From Artemia franciscana (taxonomy: Eukaryota; Arthropoda; Branchiopoda; Anostraca; Artemiidae), in the NCBI RefSeq assembly GCF_032884065.1, contig NC_088868.1, forward strand, positions 34,002,890 through 34,066,889: a DNA stretch of 64,000 nt, given 5' to 3'. Below are positions 43,441 through 54,639 of this stretch, in pieces (within the stretch, counting starts at the first letter, position 1; every line of letters starts with the position of its first letter). Made by a program: the position numbers and the translations under genes. The notes under the pieces are model-generated. The model was not told the DNA's origin. It saw only the letters and a list, made by a program, of their open reading frames with translations, and searched no databases.

Positions 43441-46400
43441 ACAGGAAGTAGGCCTATTTTATTAAGGATTTCAGCTAATAGATTTTGCACTAAAGTTTAG
43501 AAGTGATGGATAAGCTAATAGGCTTACTGTGACTTTAAGAAAGCTGTTCCAGTTCCAGAATTTGTATGAGGGTACTGTGCAGCCCTTTCACCAATTTTGA
43601 GCTCAATGTAGTGTCTAAAATGCTTCTCTGTTTTGAGCAATCCTTACTGAAATAGTCAATAGTCCTCCTTTATCTTCATAAAAACCAGCACCTGGAAATA
43701 AAAATAAACTCCAATTGGCATATCTTTTATAAGTGAGATTATTTTTCAAAATCCCTGCTTTATATATAGCGCTACCTACTGATGTTTAAATTGTAGTGTC
43801 ATCTATAGCCCGCCGTGTAATAGGTTTGCTACACTTGTTTGCTACACATTCTACACACGTAGAATGAACGGAAATTGAAATGAATGAGCCAGTTAAACTT
43901 GAAACAGACATAAATTACCAATAACAGGAGGAGGGATACTTCCCCTAAGCTAGTATCATATTAGCTTTACTGAAAAATGAATGGCATTTATTTTCAATAT
44001 TAGAAGTGAAAATTTTTAACACTATACAAAATTTAACTGTACAAAAAACTAACATAAAATTTCAATAACAAGTACATGTAGTTCTGGGCTTTAAAAGTGT
44101 TAGAGGACAGTCACCCTGCTTCTACCTCGTAGTCTCTCTTTGTTTCGACTTTGAATTTATTGCTCATTCTTATTCTTGTTAGACTAATGATCCACTTATC
44201 CATCGACAATAGTTTAAGTTATCTTCGTATTAAGGTGATTATTCATTTTATCTTTCGTTCGTTTCGATCTTTATTTGACTAATGAATCATAATTGTGGCC
44301 AGCTTACCAAGTTGTATAAGAATTATAGAGTAAAAAAATGAAATAAACCCAAAATGAAAATAAACCGAAAGTTTCCAAGGCTAAATCGCTACGAGTCTAA
44401 AAAAAAAAACAAGGAAAGAAGCTTTAGAAGTCTATAAAATACATGTCGGAAAGCTTCTGAAATGTAAAACCGCATAAGAAAACCCTTAAAAGTCTGTTAT
44501 AAAACATAAAGAAAAGTTTTGGGAGTCAATAAAAAAAAAATGAGTCCGAAAGCTAGCTGAGGCAAAACATATTTAAAATGTAGGCTAGCTAAGTGAGATT
44601 ACATTCTTGCTTTAATTCTCATTCTAACTCGTGTTTTTGTCATTTTTCTTCGCTTTTTTATTTTCTTTATATTATTTTTTATTTTTTCTTTGCATTTACA
44701 GCAGATCGTCAACAAAGTAAATTTCGCTTTATAAACCAACAAATCAAAAATGATAAACTTTTTTTTTCATTAAGTGGCATACTTTCCCACTGACAAACCA
44801 GATTATAAACCCATAATCTAAATAATAAAATAAGTTGTTCTGCAGACAATACGAATTGTCAGTACAAAATGTAAATTTTGAATTTGACAATCAAGCTGGG
44901 AAACGATTTTTAGTTTCTGCGTATTGTTGTTTCTACATTAAGCTTTGTGAAGCTTACTGCTCCGTAGTTTGTTTTGGTAATCTAGTTTCGAAGACCTGTT
45001 TTCTAAGCATATTTGTTCCACAAATAATTTTAAATCTTATTTCAAGAATGTGGTTTGTCAATGAGAAAAACATAATTTTATAAAATTCATAATCTAGATC
45101 ATGAACTCATTTTTATGAGTGCCAGAAAAACAGCATTTCATGATCTAGATTGTCAACTGAACTAAAGTCCATGTCATTAACTTTCAATCCAGTGGAAGAT
45201 TTTACGAACAATCCTGATATTTTGACAGTATTTCAACGTAAATGATAGCTGACAGCAAACGCTAAAAAAAAATGACAGTATTTAGTCTCGAAACTGGTCG
45301 TAACCGGTACTCCTCTAAGGGCATTTTGTACTTGTAAAGAGGATTGAAATTCATTGTTATTATTCGATGAGTAGTAGTTTTGTTTATTTTAAGGATGGTT
45401 ATGCGCAAAACTGTCAACTGTAGCACGAAAGTGTTATTTCAGCAGTATTTCATTATGTGCAGCATTTATAACATGCTCAGGGTTGCCACCTATAGCACAA
45501 AAGTGCTATTTAAGCGCTATTATTCATGTTTTACTCTAGCACCAAAAATTGCTGTGTAGCACGTAAATTTGGACAATTGTAACGCTTTAGGAACTGAAAG
45601 TGGAAGCAATCCTGTTCATGCCTCAATGATTGAAATTACTTGGTTATGTAACAGAATGACTTCTCTGAAATTTACAGATGTGTTGCATTTCTTGCTACAG
45701 TTCACATAGCCTATTTGTAAGCTGTCCCAAAGCAGTTCAGAAAGAAGTTTACCACGATAATAGTGATAACACTTATCAGCTAATCAGCAATGATTTCATT
45801 CTTGCTTGGTTAAAAATAAATTCTGTACGGCTAATACCATTATATTCGGGCCACATTTAAGCCATTCTTGTCAATAAAATCAAAATCACACACGACTAGA
45901 GAGCTAATTATGCATTCCGTTCGTGATTTCGCCAGTTTAGCAATGTTCAACTCTCGAGCATAAAATTTATGGTTAGGCAACGAGTTAAGAATTAAGGCTT
46001 CATATTTGAAACTAAAAAGTATTGCAAAACTAAGTTTTCTTTCGATTCGTAAAATAACTTTTCTGCCCCCCCCCCATGGACTTGCAACTGTTATCTTGTA
46101 AGGATGTTCAGCTTAGCTGACCCTATTACATCCGTAGAAAAGCAGGTCTCTGTATATAATACGCGTCTTTCGAAGCTGAACCATCCTTGGTCCCCAATGC
46201 TATCACAGTGATTTATGGAAGTGTTTAATGTGTTCTGTTTGTTTGTGTTAAATTGTTTTTTGTCTTTTTTTGTTTATGCTCCGTCTTTCTTTTTTTGTAT
46301 GACGGATTTTCAAATAAATAACAATATCAATAAAAGCTTGGAATAGCAGTTTTTCTATCTGTAGCAGGAATCTAGCAGCAAAGACGGAGCATGAGCGGAG

Positions 46401-48235
46401 AAAACTTCGAAACAAAGTGATGATATTAGTGAACAAAGAGATTAGTGATGACACGAGCTTTTCAAACCGATTTCTTCCCATTTTAGTTTTCCACTTCTGA
46501 AATAAAAGTTTGATGTTAAAATCAAGGAAAAAAAAACATGTGATTTGTTGTCAAAGCTTGCCTTTTATCGAAGCCTGTTTTTTTGTGGCTCATTGAATGG
46601 TAAAAGGTCAAGTCGATATGAGGTGCGGTCAGAGCTAGACATCAAAGGAACCAGGTGGTTCGTCTTTGTCTCAAATACCCGGCTGCAGACACTTAATAAA
46701 TCAGACCCTCAGCTCTCGTTATCTCGCCCCACGAAACTTATGGTGGTTCAGCCATTTAGTCCGCGTGCCCCCTCTGAGCATGGCCAGAAGAGCCTTACGG
46801 AAGGCCCCAGTTCAGATGGGGCGACAGCTTTACCCAGTGCCTCTCAATGACTGTTAGTCATTTCCAAGAACCAGTCCCGCTTACACAGGAGTGTTTGGAC
46901 TAGAGTTAAAGAGTCACATATTTCTCTACGCTGGATGTCTGATAGTTAGTAAAAAGATAGAATGGAAAGTGTGCGAGTCACTACACTTGGACAGTTTAAC
47001 AAAACTGAAAAATTCAAGGTTATTTTTCTAAAAATTAGAATCCAGATGTGACGACTTTGTATTCCAAGAGTATCACACCGCGTGAGAATCTGCTACGTTC
47101 TGGTATAACTGGCAAGTTTTAGTGCAATCCATCCTCCTAGATCCCCCCACCACCGGATTTTGAAAAAGGTATTTTTATCTGTCCGCACTCCATCCCATTT
47201 CATTGAAAAAATTACCCTTCCGCACCCAAAATTTTGATTATTTTTTTGCATCTTCGTAACCCCCCCCCCCCCAGTATTTTAGTGAATTTGCGCTACTAGG
47301 TACCATTCAATACGGAAAAAGACCCTGATTCCGAATATGAAGTTGGCCACTTTATCTCTTCCAGAAAGGTACTTGATCCGGGGCAGAGCCAAAGATATAG
47401 CTAATAACACCAGGATTCAGAGTGATGGATCTCTAGTGGAGATTGCAAAGCAGCACTTCCGTAGACTAGAATTTCTGTTCTGTCTAAGCACAAAGGCAAC
47501 TTTATTTTAAACGGAAAGCAATTTCCAAATATAGACTGAAACAACTTGTATTTCAATTGACTTTTCAAAGCGTCAGATATCACTTTTAACAGGTAAATAC
47601 TTACAATTCTTAAAAAAGAAAAACTCCCAAAAAGATAGAAGACCTTTTTACTCTGGTTGTTTGATTCAAATAAAAAAAACTTTGTTGTTTGCTTCGTCTC
47701 AACCTCGAAAAGTAAAATGATGAATGAAAAAGAAAATAAATTTGAATGGTGTTTTTTTTTTACTTTTCGGGTGGAACTTTTAAATGATGAATGATAAACA
47801 AAAAAGTTCAGAGAAGAAAAGAAAACAAATTTGAACGGGTGGATTTTTTTTATTCAGATATTACTTCCAAGTTTCAGAAAACATGTAACATAACGTCTGG
47901 TGAATTGCCAATGCCAAAAAGTCAAAGGTATAAGATTCCAGCAGTTTGATGGGCAAGAAAAGGGCCGTCGCTCTTTTGAAATATCAACATTTTACATTTT
48001 GCCCGATAAAATCTTACATCTACTTTACAGCCCACCTATTTTCACTTTTTTCTAGATTTGAGCCCACTATAACCCAAATCAAAAGTCTGAACAAACAGAA
48101 GGGCAACATCAAATCTCGAAAGGGAGCTAAGAGGTAACAGCTAAAGAAATTGAATTGTTTCTCTTTCAAATAAAAATGTGCACATACAATTGCAAAGGTC
48201 AACCGAAAAAGTTGTAAACAAATTAAAACTGGGGT
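43441..48235. other. Long intergenic stretch without recognisable genes
   Basis: About 4.8 kb of AT-rich sequence. Short open frames (44593, 44835, 45678, 46248) contain no domain I recognise. A small bulged inverted repeat lies at 46100-46188, poly-C runs at about 46066-46075 and 47262-47273, and a GC-richer block with higher complexity at 46545-46860 (open in two overlapping frames) that I could not identify. Confidence 0.4.
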
Positions 48236-48245
48236 AGCAATAACA

Positions 48246-48315
48246 ACCGGGGGTGGGGAGACAATAACAACAATATTTATTTAGTAATCTGAATAAGAGG
48301 TGCCAGAAATTCAGG
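48246..48315 (+). repeat. Short dispersed repeat (pair member 1)
   Basis: GACAATAACAACAATATTTATT and CTGAATAAGAGGTGCC recur at 52517-52585. Same orientation. Confidence 0.55.
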
Positions 48316-48939
48316 AAAAACTCTAAACAGAGACTTTGGCAAGTAATTTCCTATATTACCCCTCAGAACTGTTCTGTAATCATCATCATCGGAATTATCA
48401 CCTCAGTTGAAATATTTTACGAAGTCAATCGGGCTTTGGTATCTCCCGGTAATCCATATACTCCACTGAAGCTATCGTTCATGTCTCATGAAAGTAATTT
48501 TATTTGTAAGGATTGTCGAATCGCCTGGTATGTTTTTTTTTATTCTCAGCACTCAAATTTAAATATTTTAGAGACACATCTTTTATCCTAAGCCCTTTAA
48601 CCCTTACTTTTAACTGAGCTTTACATACATTTATCCACTGTACACCAGTCAATAAATTTTTTGCCCGAAGCAATTTTACCTCCTTTTTGAGAAGCACTTT
48701 TATTGACTTTTACTCTTAGAACAACTCTTAAAGGATGGTGGGCAGAGGGGGTGGTTGTTTAATAGCTCAGAATGAAATCAGCATAATTTTCGGTCTTCTA
48801 CAGGCTGAAGCCGTCATGACCCCCTATCCTGTAAACCACCCTTGAATATACACGCACCTTCACATGCATCATTTTACTATTTGCCCTTACCCCTGGTATT
48901 CTACCATTTCGACTGCAGTTGTCCTTGGTGTGACGTTCA

Positions 48940-49430
48940 GTAACGATTCTTCATTTAGTCTACAAGTTACAAGCCTTGTAAGAAAGGGTAACTACGCGCT
49001 GCGATCCTTAATAACATTGCGTTGATTCGGTTTTCCTATAAACAATTAATGCTCATGTATACGCGTCATGTACGCCCTTTGCTTGAATGCGCATGCCCAG
49101 TTTGGAGACCACAAGTGCATAACAACGACTACCTCAACGACGAAACTGAAACAGCCAAAAAAAAGAGACTAAAAATCATTCTAGGAGCCAAATATGTTAC
49201 TTACGAATCTACCCTTGCAGCTCTACGAATCCCAATCCTTAAAACAAGGCAGGTACCATTTGATGTGTAAGTTTGGACACTCCGTGCTATTGAGTGATAA
49301 ACATCGTTCCCTACTACCCCTCATCTCTACAGTCAATAGAAACACACGCCGAAAGAACATGCTAGAGCCAGTGCACTGCAGAACTAATCGTTTCACTAAT
49401 ACATTAGTTCTTTATATTGATAGGTAAGTG
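48940..49430 (+). pseudogene. CR1/Jockey-type LINE RT C-terminal fragment
   Basis: Frames with one shift: VVLGVTFSNDSSFSLQV (48920), VRKGNYALRSL (48980), YTRHVRPLLECACPVWRPQ (49055), RLKIILGAKYVTYESTLAAL (49170) and a tail with CRTNRFTNTLVLYIDR (49378). These are the post-RT blocks of CR1/Jockey-like LINEs ('HVRPLLEY-x-x-VW', 'ILG-x-x-Y-T-Y-x-x-AL'). AT-rich short repeats (AGTTATTAATA, AGTTATTTAA) follow to about 49600. Confidence 0.65.
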
Positions 49431-49849
49431 TTAAATCGTGCTTAGTTTGTTGTAAAAGGTAGCGTAAATTAGTTGCAGCACTAGCCGTAACTACGATAGT
49501 TATTAATATCCGTAACATAAAGTTATTTAATACGATAGTTATTAATAGCTATAACTACAATAGTTATTTAACTACAATTGTTACTTAATGATTATTGAAA
49601 GGAATAAAACACTCTTTTGTTTTTATGTAACTGTTAAATTGCTTAAATAAATGTATGTCAAGATAATTTATATAAAAAAGATTGTTCTGTCTGAAAAAAA
49701 AAAAAAAAAAACGGTATGTCACGAATCAATACAACCAGATTTGTTTCCTGGAATTTCAAACCTTACTGATGTTTTTTTGGCCCTGTAATTATCAAATGGA
49801 TAAAAAAAAAGATCGAATTTTCGCTGTACCACTCAATACAACCAAATCC

Positions 49850-50380
49850 TGAACCTTTAACCGATCTAAGCACTTTTACTAGTTTTACCCTTAGTACAAT
49901 AGTAAACAAGGCTTGTATTCCAACTTATAACAAATATAGATATTTATGCCAATTTCTATCCATAGTACGACAATAGGCACACATTTTACCCTTAAATGAT
50001 CTAACCCTTTTTGCCAGCTTAGTTATCCGTGAAATGACAGTAACCACGTTCTTAACCATATTAAACACATTCTTTGACCTTTGCCCTCAGCACAACAATA
50101 CGTAAGATTTTTATCTCCACTTCTAACTGACCTAAGAACTTTTCCGAACTTGGAACCATAGAATGACAGTAAGCACAACTATTACCCATACTTTCATATA
50201 CATTTACTAATTTCAATTAGAATGACTTCTTCATTTACTTTTGACAAGCGTAAGTAATTTTACAGGTCCTTACCCTTAGCACGACAGAAAGTAAGACTTT
50301 TAATCGAAACTTTCAATCGGTCTAAGCATATTTACCCATTTTGACCCCTGGCAAGACAGTAAGCACGTTCTCTAATACTT
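49850..50380. repeat. Degenerate minisatellite, units of roughly 60-80 bp
   Basis: Diverged units share a core resembling CCCTTAGTACGACAGTAAGCAC followed by a TTTTAC-rich segment. Cores lie near 49891, 49971, 50031, 50087, 50157, 50275 and 50347. Similar TTTTACCCTTA-rich sequence resumes at 51440-51720 beyond the RTE copy, suggesting that one array was split by it. No coding capacity. Confidence 0.5.
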
Positions 50381-50384
50381 TTAC

Positions 50385-51400
50385 TACTACTAACAACTCA
50401 CCGCAGCATATATTTATGTTGTAAGTGTTTATTCTGTTCTCACCATATATCTTCGCAAACATATCTTCTATTCTTCCAAACTTGTTTTTAACTGTGAAAA
50501 GAACACCCTGAGCCTTGGCTATTCTAATTTTAACATCTTGACTGTTCCCACAGTCTGTACTAATAATACTACCAAGGTAAGTGAAGCTGTCCACCTGATC
50601 AATCCTTTCGTTACCCAATGTCACCTTTTCATCTTCAGTTATTCCTAGCCTTAGTGACTTAATCTCCAAAACATTTATTTTCAAGCCTATTCTAGCACCT
50701 TGAACTCGCAAAACCTTTAAAAGTTCATTCATTTTGCTCACACTTTCATCTAGGATGCTTACATCATCAGCATAATCTTAGTCCAGGAGAATTTTTCCTT
50801 CCCACTTGATTCCGTGGTCTCCCATTGCCTTTCCTGTGCTCCTTAAGACGAAGCCCATCAAAATGATCCATATAAAGGGGGATAGACCATAACCCTGCTT
50901 AACCCCTGATTTAATACGAAACGAATTGCTAATCTCATTTCCTACCTTAAAGGTAGCAGTGTTATTTTCGTATATTACAATAATCACTTTAATGTGTTTG
51001 TCTGGTATGCCATACAATGACAAGACCTTTGCTAAAGTTCTTGTATCAACAGAATCTAATACTTGCTCATAATCTATAAAACTGAGGACCAAAAGTTTTT
51101 GATAACACAGGCACTTCTCAGTTATTAACCTATGAGTGAAAATTTGGTCGTCGCATCCTCTACCTTTTCTAAAATCACACTGTTGCTTCTCTTAAAACTT
51201 TATCTACAGCATCTCTCAGTCTAAAAAGTATCATACTGCTCAGTTATTTGCTACGTACAGAGATCAGACTAATGCCTCGATAATTGCCAAACTCACTCTT
51301 ATCACCTTCCTTATACAGTGGTTAAATTAAGGTTCTGCTATAATCGATATTTACTTTCCCTTTTTCAAAAATCATACTCACAATCTTCAGTAATCTACAT
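50385..51400 (-). pseudogene. RTE-type LINE, copy 4 (RT only)
   Basis: Minus-strand pieces match copy 3: an inexact FRKGRGC block near 51165, VLSFIDYEQVLDSVDTRTLAK (51092), KSGVKQGYGLSPFIWIILMGF (50920), then LLKVLRVQGARIGLKINV (50725), VDSFTYLGSIISTDCGNSQD (50600) and RIAKAQGVLFTVKN. The YADD stretch is altered by a stop at 50780. Both ends are truncated within minisatellite-like sequence. Confidence 0.8.
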
Positions 51401-52042
51401 ACACTCTCTTTTAGCGACTCCAAGCCCTTTTTACCAATTTCTTCTTTTAGCAATGTAGTGACTAAGAGTTTTACCCTAATCACTTTTAGCCAACCAAAAC
51501 TTTTACCCTTGACTCTTTCACCCTTACATTTTATCCACTAAAGCAGTTTTATCATTAGTATAATTTTTATCATGAGTGAAACTATATTACCGTTTCTTTA
51601 ACGCTTACAGACTTCAACCGTTTAACAATTTTGACCATAGACCATAGTTCGGGTGAGTACGACTTTACCCGAAATATTTTTAACCAACAAAACTACTTTT
51701 ACCCTTATTTTTTTTTACCATAGATGTAACAGACATAAGCAATTAGCTGAATACTGACCAAATGTCTTAAGTAGGTACTTAGTATCGGTGATGTTACTAA
51801 AATGGCAAGCTAAAATGGCAAATAAAAAGCAAATCTTTGTTATTTTGTATTTATGCCGGTTTGAAAAGCAGTTTGATTAGCCAAAGAACAAGGGCTTGTT
51901 CAAACGCTCAACAAGTTAGATTTCTTGAAGTCTGTCTTTCATACTTAGCACAACTCAAATATGAAGAAGGAGGAAGGAGAGGGCATTGTATTCCAGGCTG
52001 TTACTGTATAAAATCGTAAAACCTCAAAAAATTATAGTGTCT
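51400..52042. other. Minisatellite-like remnant and OLA1 3' UTR region
   Basis: TTTTACCCTTA-rich sequence to about 51720, then AT-rich sequence. On the minus strand this lies downstream of the OLA1 stop, so part should be its 3' UTR; no canonical AATAAA was seen. Confidence 0.4.
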
Positions 52043-52162
52043 TCATTTTTTCTTAGCATCTTTGCCACCTCCGAGACCAGCTCCAGCGTTAAATTTGAAA
52101 AATATGATGTCACCGTCTTCAACGACATAATTTCTTCCTTGCTGCCTATATTTACCAGCCGC
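52043..52162 (-). CDS. OLA1: Obg-like ATPase 1, last coding exon
   Basis: Minus strand. Acceptor CTTTTAG at 52163-52169, then 39 codons and TGA (52043-52045). The translation contains [20 protein letters not shown], then FFKFN and a Gly-rich, Lys-ending tail (GAGLGGG, DAKKK). This is the conserved C-terminus of the OLA1/YchF GTPase family (TGS domain end). OLA1 is a cytosolic ATPase of the Obg-related group that binds ribosomes and acts in translation and stress control. The preceding exon at 63897-64000 ends in phase 0, giving ACK then AAGKY, as in OLA1 proteins of other animals. The intron between them is about 11.7 kb. Confidence 0.95.
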   Translation of the reverse strand, partial: AAGKYRQQGRNYVVEDGDIIFFKFNAGAGLGGGKDAKKK

Positions 52163-52516
52163 CTAAAAGAAGAAGTACGAATTTAAACCGCAAATAAAAT
52201 AAATTTAATGGCTAGAATAAAAGCAAACAATAAAAAAATAGTAACAAAATGAGGGAAAGCACAAGAGAAATAGTATAGTAATACATTTCGTATAAAAAAA
52301 AGCTACTGAAAAGTCGAAAATACAAAGTAAATAAACAGCCACTCTCTCTTCTTTCTTTATTTGTTCATATTTTATGGAAATATATGAGGACAGGAAGAAC
52401 TACCCTCCAAGGATGACTACCCAAGGAGTCTAAGATGGGTACAATAACAGTAATAATAATAAAAATAAAATAAAAATAAGAGAAGTAAAGCAGAAACGGA
52501 AGCATGATTTTTTGTG

Positions 52517-52585
52517 ACGGGGATAGGGAGGCAATAACAAAATATTTATTCAATACTCTGAATAAGAGGTGCCCAAAAATTAAGG
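52517..52585 (+). repeat. Short dispersed repeat (pair member 2)
   Basis: Second copy of the 48246-48315 repeat: GGCAATAACAAAATATTTATT and CTGAATAAGAGGTGCC. Lies in the OLA1 intron. Confidence 0.55.
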
Positions 52586-52918
52586 GGAATTTATTATTTT
52601 GGTGCAGTCTTGACCCAGACCCCCCCCCGTATACGTCCTTGAAATGTTCCTGAAGGCACCATAAATCAGACTTTCTTAATGCCCAGCCATTCTAAAGAAG
52701 GTCTAAAGACATAGCCACATGCAGTTTTAGACCTTAGGAGCGTTAAGGCATGTATCCTAGCCTTCCGGGAAGGGAGGGGGGCAAAACTAAAAAAATTCGA
52801 CCAAAAAACGAAAGGAATTTGATATTTATTGTAAAATAGTTCTCCAATTGTAAAAAGGTTGAGAAACACTGCCATACGCTGATGGACAAAGATATGCCTG
52901 TACGCATTTTTTTTTTAG

Positions 52919-53155
52919 CTCTCATCCCCGACAGAGCATTTGGAAGGTGACTTATCAGCAATACTAAAGGATGTTAATAGTGTAAAAGGAAGAAAAAACG
53001 CAGATATGGTAACAAGATGTCTTTTATGGACTAGAATCAGCAAAGAAAAGTTTGCGGTCAGCCATCGGCTTTATGTAGAAGATGCACCAGTTAGTAAAAG
53101 GAAAGCCACTCTTATTGAAGAAGAAATAGAAGAAAAAATCAGCGCAGATCTATGA
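52919..53155 (+). CDS. Candidate last exon of an unrecognised gene (78 residues)
   Basis: Plus strand, antisense to and inside the OLA1 intron. The preceding bases are a T-run ending in AG (52917-52918), a strong acceptor. The frame is open from there in phase 0 to TGA at 53153-53155. The peptide is hydrophilic and acidic/basic mixed (for example VNSVKGRKNADMVTRCLLW and LIEEEIEEKISADL) and ends in a charged, likely helical stretch. It does not look like any LINE protein in this window. I do not recognise the family. AATAAA follows at 53303-53308. The first in-frame Met is internal, so this must be a 3' exon; upstream exons were not found. Confidence 0.5.
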   Translation, partial: LSSPTEHLEGDLSAILKDVNSVKGRKNADMVTRCLLWTRISKEKFAVSHRLYVEDAPVSKRKATLIEEEIEEKISADL

Positions 53156-53302
53156 AAGATCTGCACTCTTCGTTCAGTTTGTCATCACGGTTCTATTAAA
53201 GAAGGAGGAAACCGGAATGGGAATGAATTTGGTTTGAAAAGCAGAGAATCGTCTACTAGTACTGTTTCTTTTCTACTTTTTTTTTTTATTCATGATAGAG
53301 AT

Positions 53303-53308
53303 AATAAA
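53303..53308 (+). promoter_or_regulatory. AATAAA poly(A) signal for the candidate exon
   Basis: AATAAA about 150 nt after the stop of the candidate exon at 52919-53155. Confidence 0.4.
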
Positions 53309-53319
53309 ACTGATAATCT

Positions 53320-53920
53320 AGGCTTATATTGCTTCCAAATTACAAAAAAAAAGCTTTAAATTAGATCTTATCTTTATTATACTTTTCTTAGAAAGTATAA
53401 TAGTTTATAGAGTTTTTTTACATATTTTTTTTAAGCGACGAAACTGAAAAATGATGAGTCTAAAAAAAACAGTTTAGTAATTGTAATTATTGGTGATAAA
53501 TAATTATTAATAATCGGAGATTGGAAGTCATAAATACATTTTAAGACCACACTGGCTATACTAGACCTATGAAACAAAGAAGAGAAAATAAAATAAATGA
53601 AAAAAGTAGAGAAAACGAGGGTAGTGTCAAGCAGTGGAACAACATTAAGAGAAGATAAGCAAATATTTCAACAAGGACCTCCGCCAAGTCGTCCTCAGTG
53701 AAAAAAAATCTAGCCTTTTGAAAGAGACTACACATGAGACAAATAGACACTAAATAAAAATAACCAGAATAAATGAAGGGAATATTCACCAATTGGATCG
53801 TGCAAAAATTCTCTACTTAGCAATACAGCTTCCCTAAGAACTCGATTCTCACCAAAATGCGGAGAGGTGGTTTTACCTTAAAACTGAGGAATATTTCTTT
53901 GAATCATTTAATGTTAAGTT
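53320..53920. other. No recognised gene
   Basis: AT-rich intronic sequence of OLA1. A 78-codon minus frame (53556-53792) has no recognisable motif. Confidence 0.4.
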
Positions 53921-53921
53921 A

Positions 53922-54440
53922 TTACAAATTGGACTTATGTAAATATCTCCAATTGTCTCTATTTAAAAGAAAATTTCTATTTATATAGCTTTTAATTACA
54001 ACTACCTCTCTAAAAGACTGTGTTAGAGCATTTATATTAGATATCAAAATTACTTCCTCAAAAAGAACTAAATGGTCCAGATTTTCGAAAACATGGAGGG
54101 CCAAAGCACAATCAAAATTATCATTTTTATTTTTACATCTCAGGGATTTATCTGTCGAAATATTGTGCTCGTGCAGTCGTTCCCCCTGCTCTTGATGGGT
54201 CCTCCCAATATAAAACTTCCCACAAGAACACGGGACTATGTATGCACCACTACCCTATATAGGGTTAGTTTTATCCTTTCTCGAATTGAAAAAGAGTTCA
54301 AGGTTTAGTACGTTTTTGAAAGAAACAGAGAGGTTGTGTTTTTTCAAAATTTTCCGAAGTTTGTCACTGAGTTTCGGGATATAGGGTATATTGGTGAAAG
54401 ATCTGTTTTCATTACAGGAGAAATTGAAGAAAAAGGGGTA
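53922..54440 (-). pseudogene. Penelope-like element, GIY-YIG endonuclease domain
   Basis: Minus strand, 5' to 3': a segment with YIPKLSDKLRKILKKHNLSV (54385-54320), SRKDKTNPI (54270), a stop, then the nuclease. The core is GAYIVPCSCGKFYIGRT (GIY and YIG elements, with the catalytic Arg after YIG), then ERLHEH (catalytic Glu), and a tail with HLVLFEEVILIS. The order 'L-x-x-KL-x-x-I-L-x-x-H ... KD ... PCSCGKFYIG' is that of Penelope-like elements, whose RT is followed by a GIY-YIG nuclease. The RT domain is absent upstream. One internal stop; a fragment of a dead element. Confidence 0.75.
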
Positions 54441-54639
54441 CGTCCATTATTTTCCTGTTTTACCGTTCTTAATGTTCTGTCCATTAAATAAAAAACGAGT
54501 ATTTTATTTAATTTCTGAACGTTTTTTTAGTTAATGCATGTTTTGATTTTGGCCTCCGCACATGAATAATTAAAACGAGATTTGAATATTATTATATATT
54601 TTTTGCTAAATGGCTTTCTCATAGTTTTATCGGACGATT

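Noticed and set aside
49850-50380. CRISPR-like array
   Set aside because: Units are strongly diverged and irregularly spaced, with no conserved repeat/unique spacer pattern, in a eukaryotic genome.
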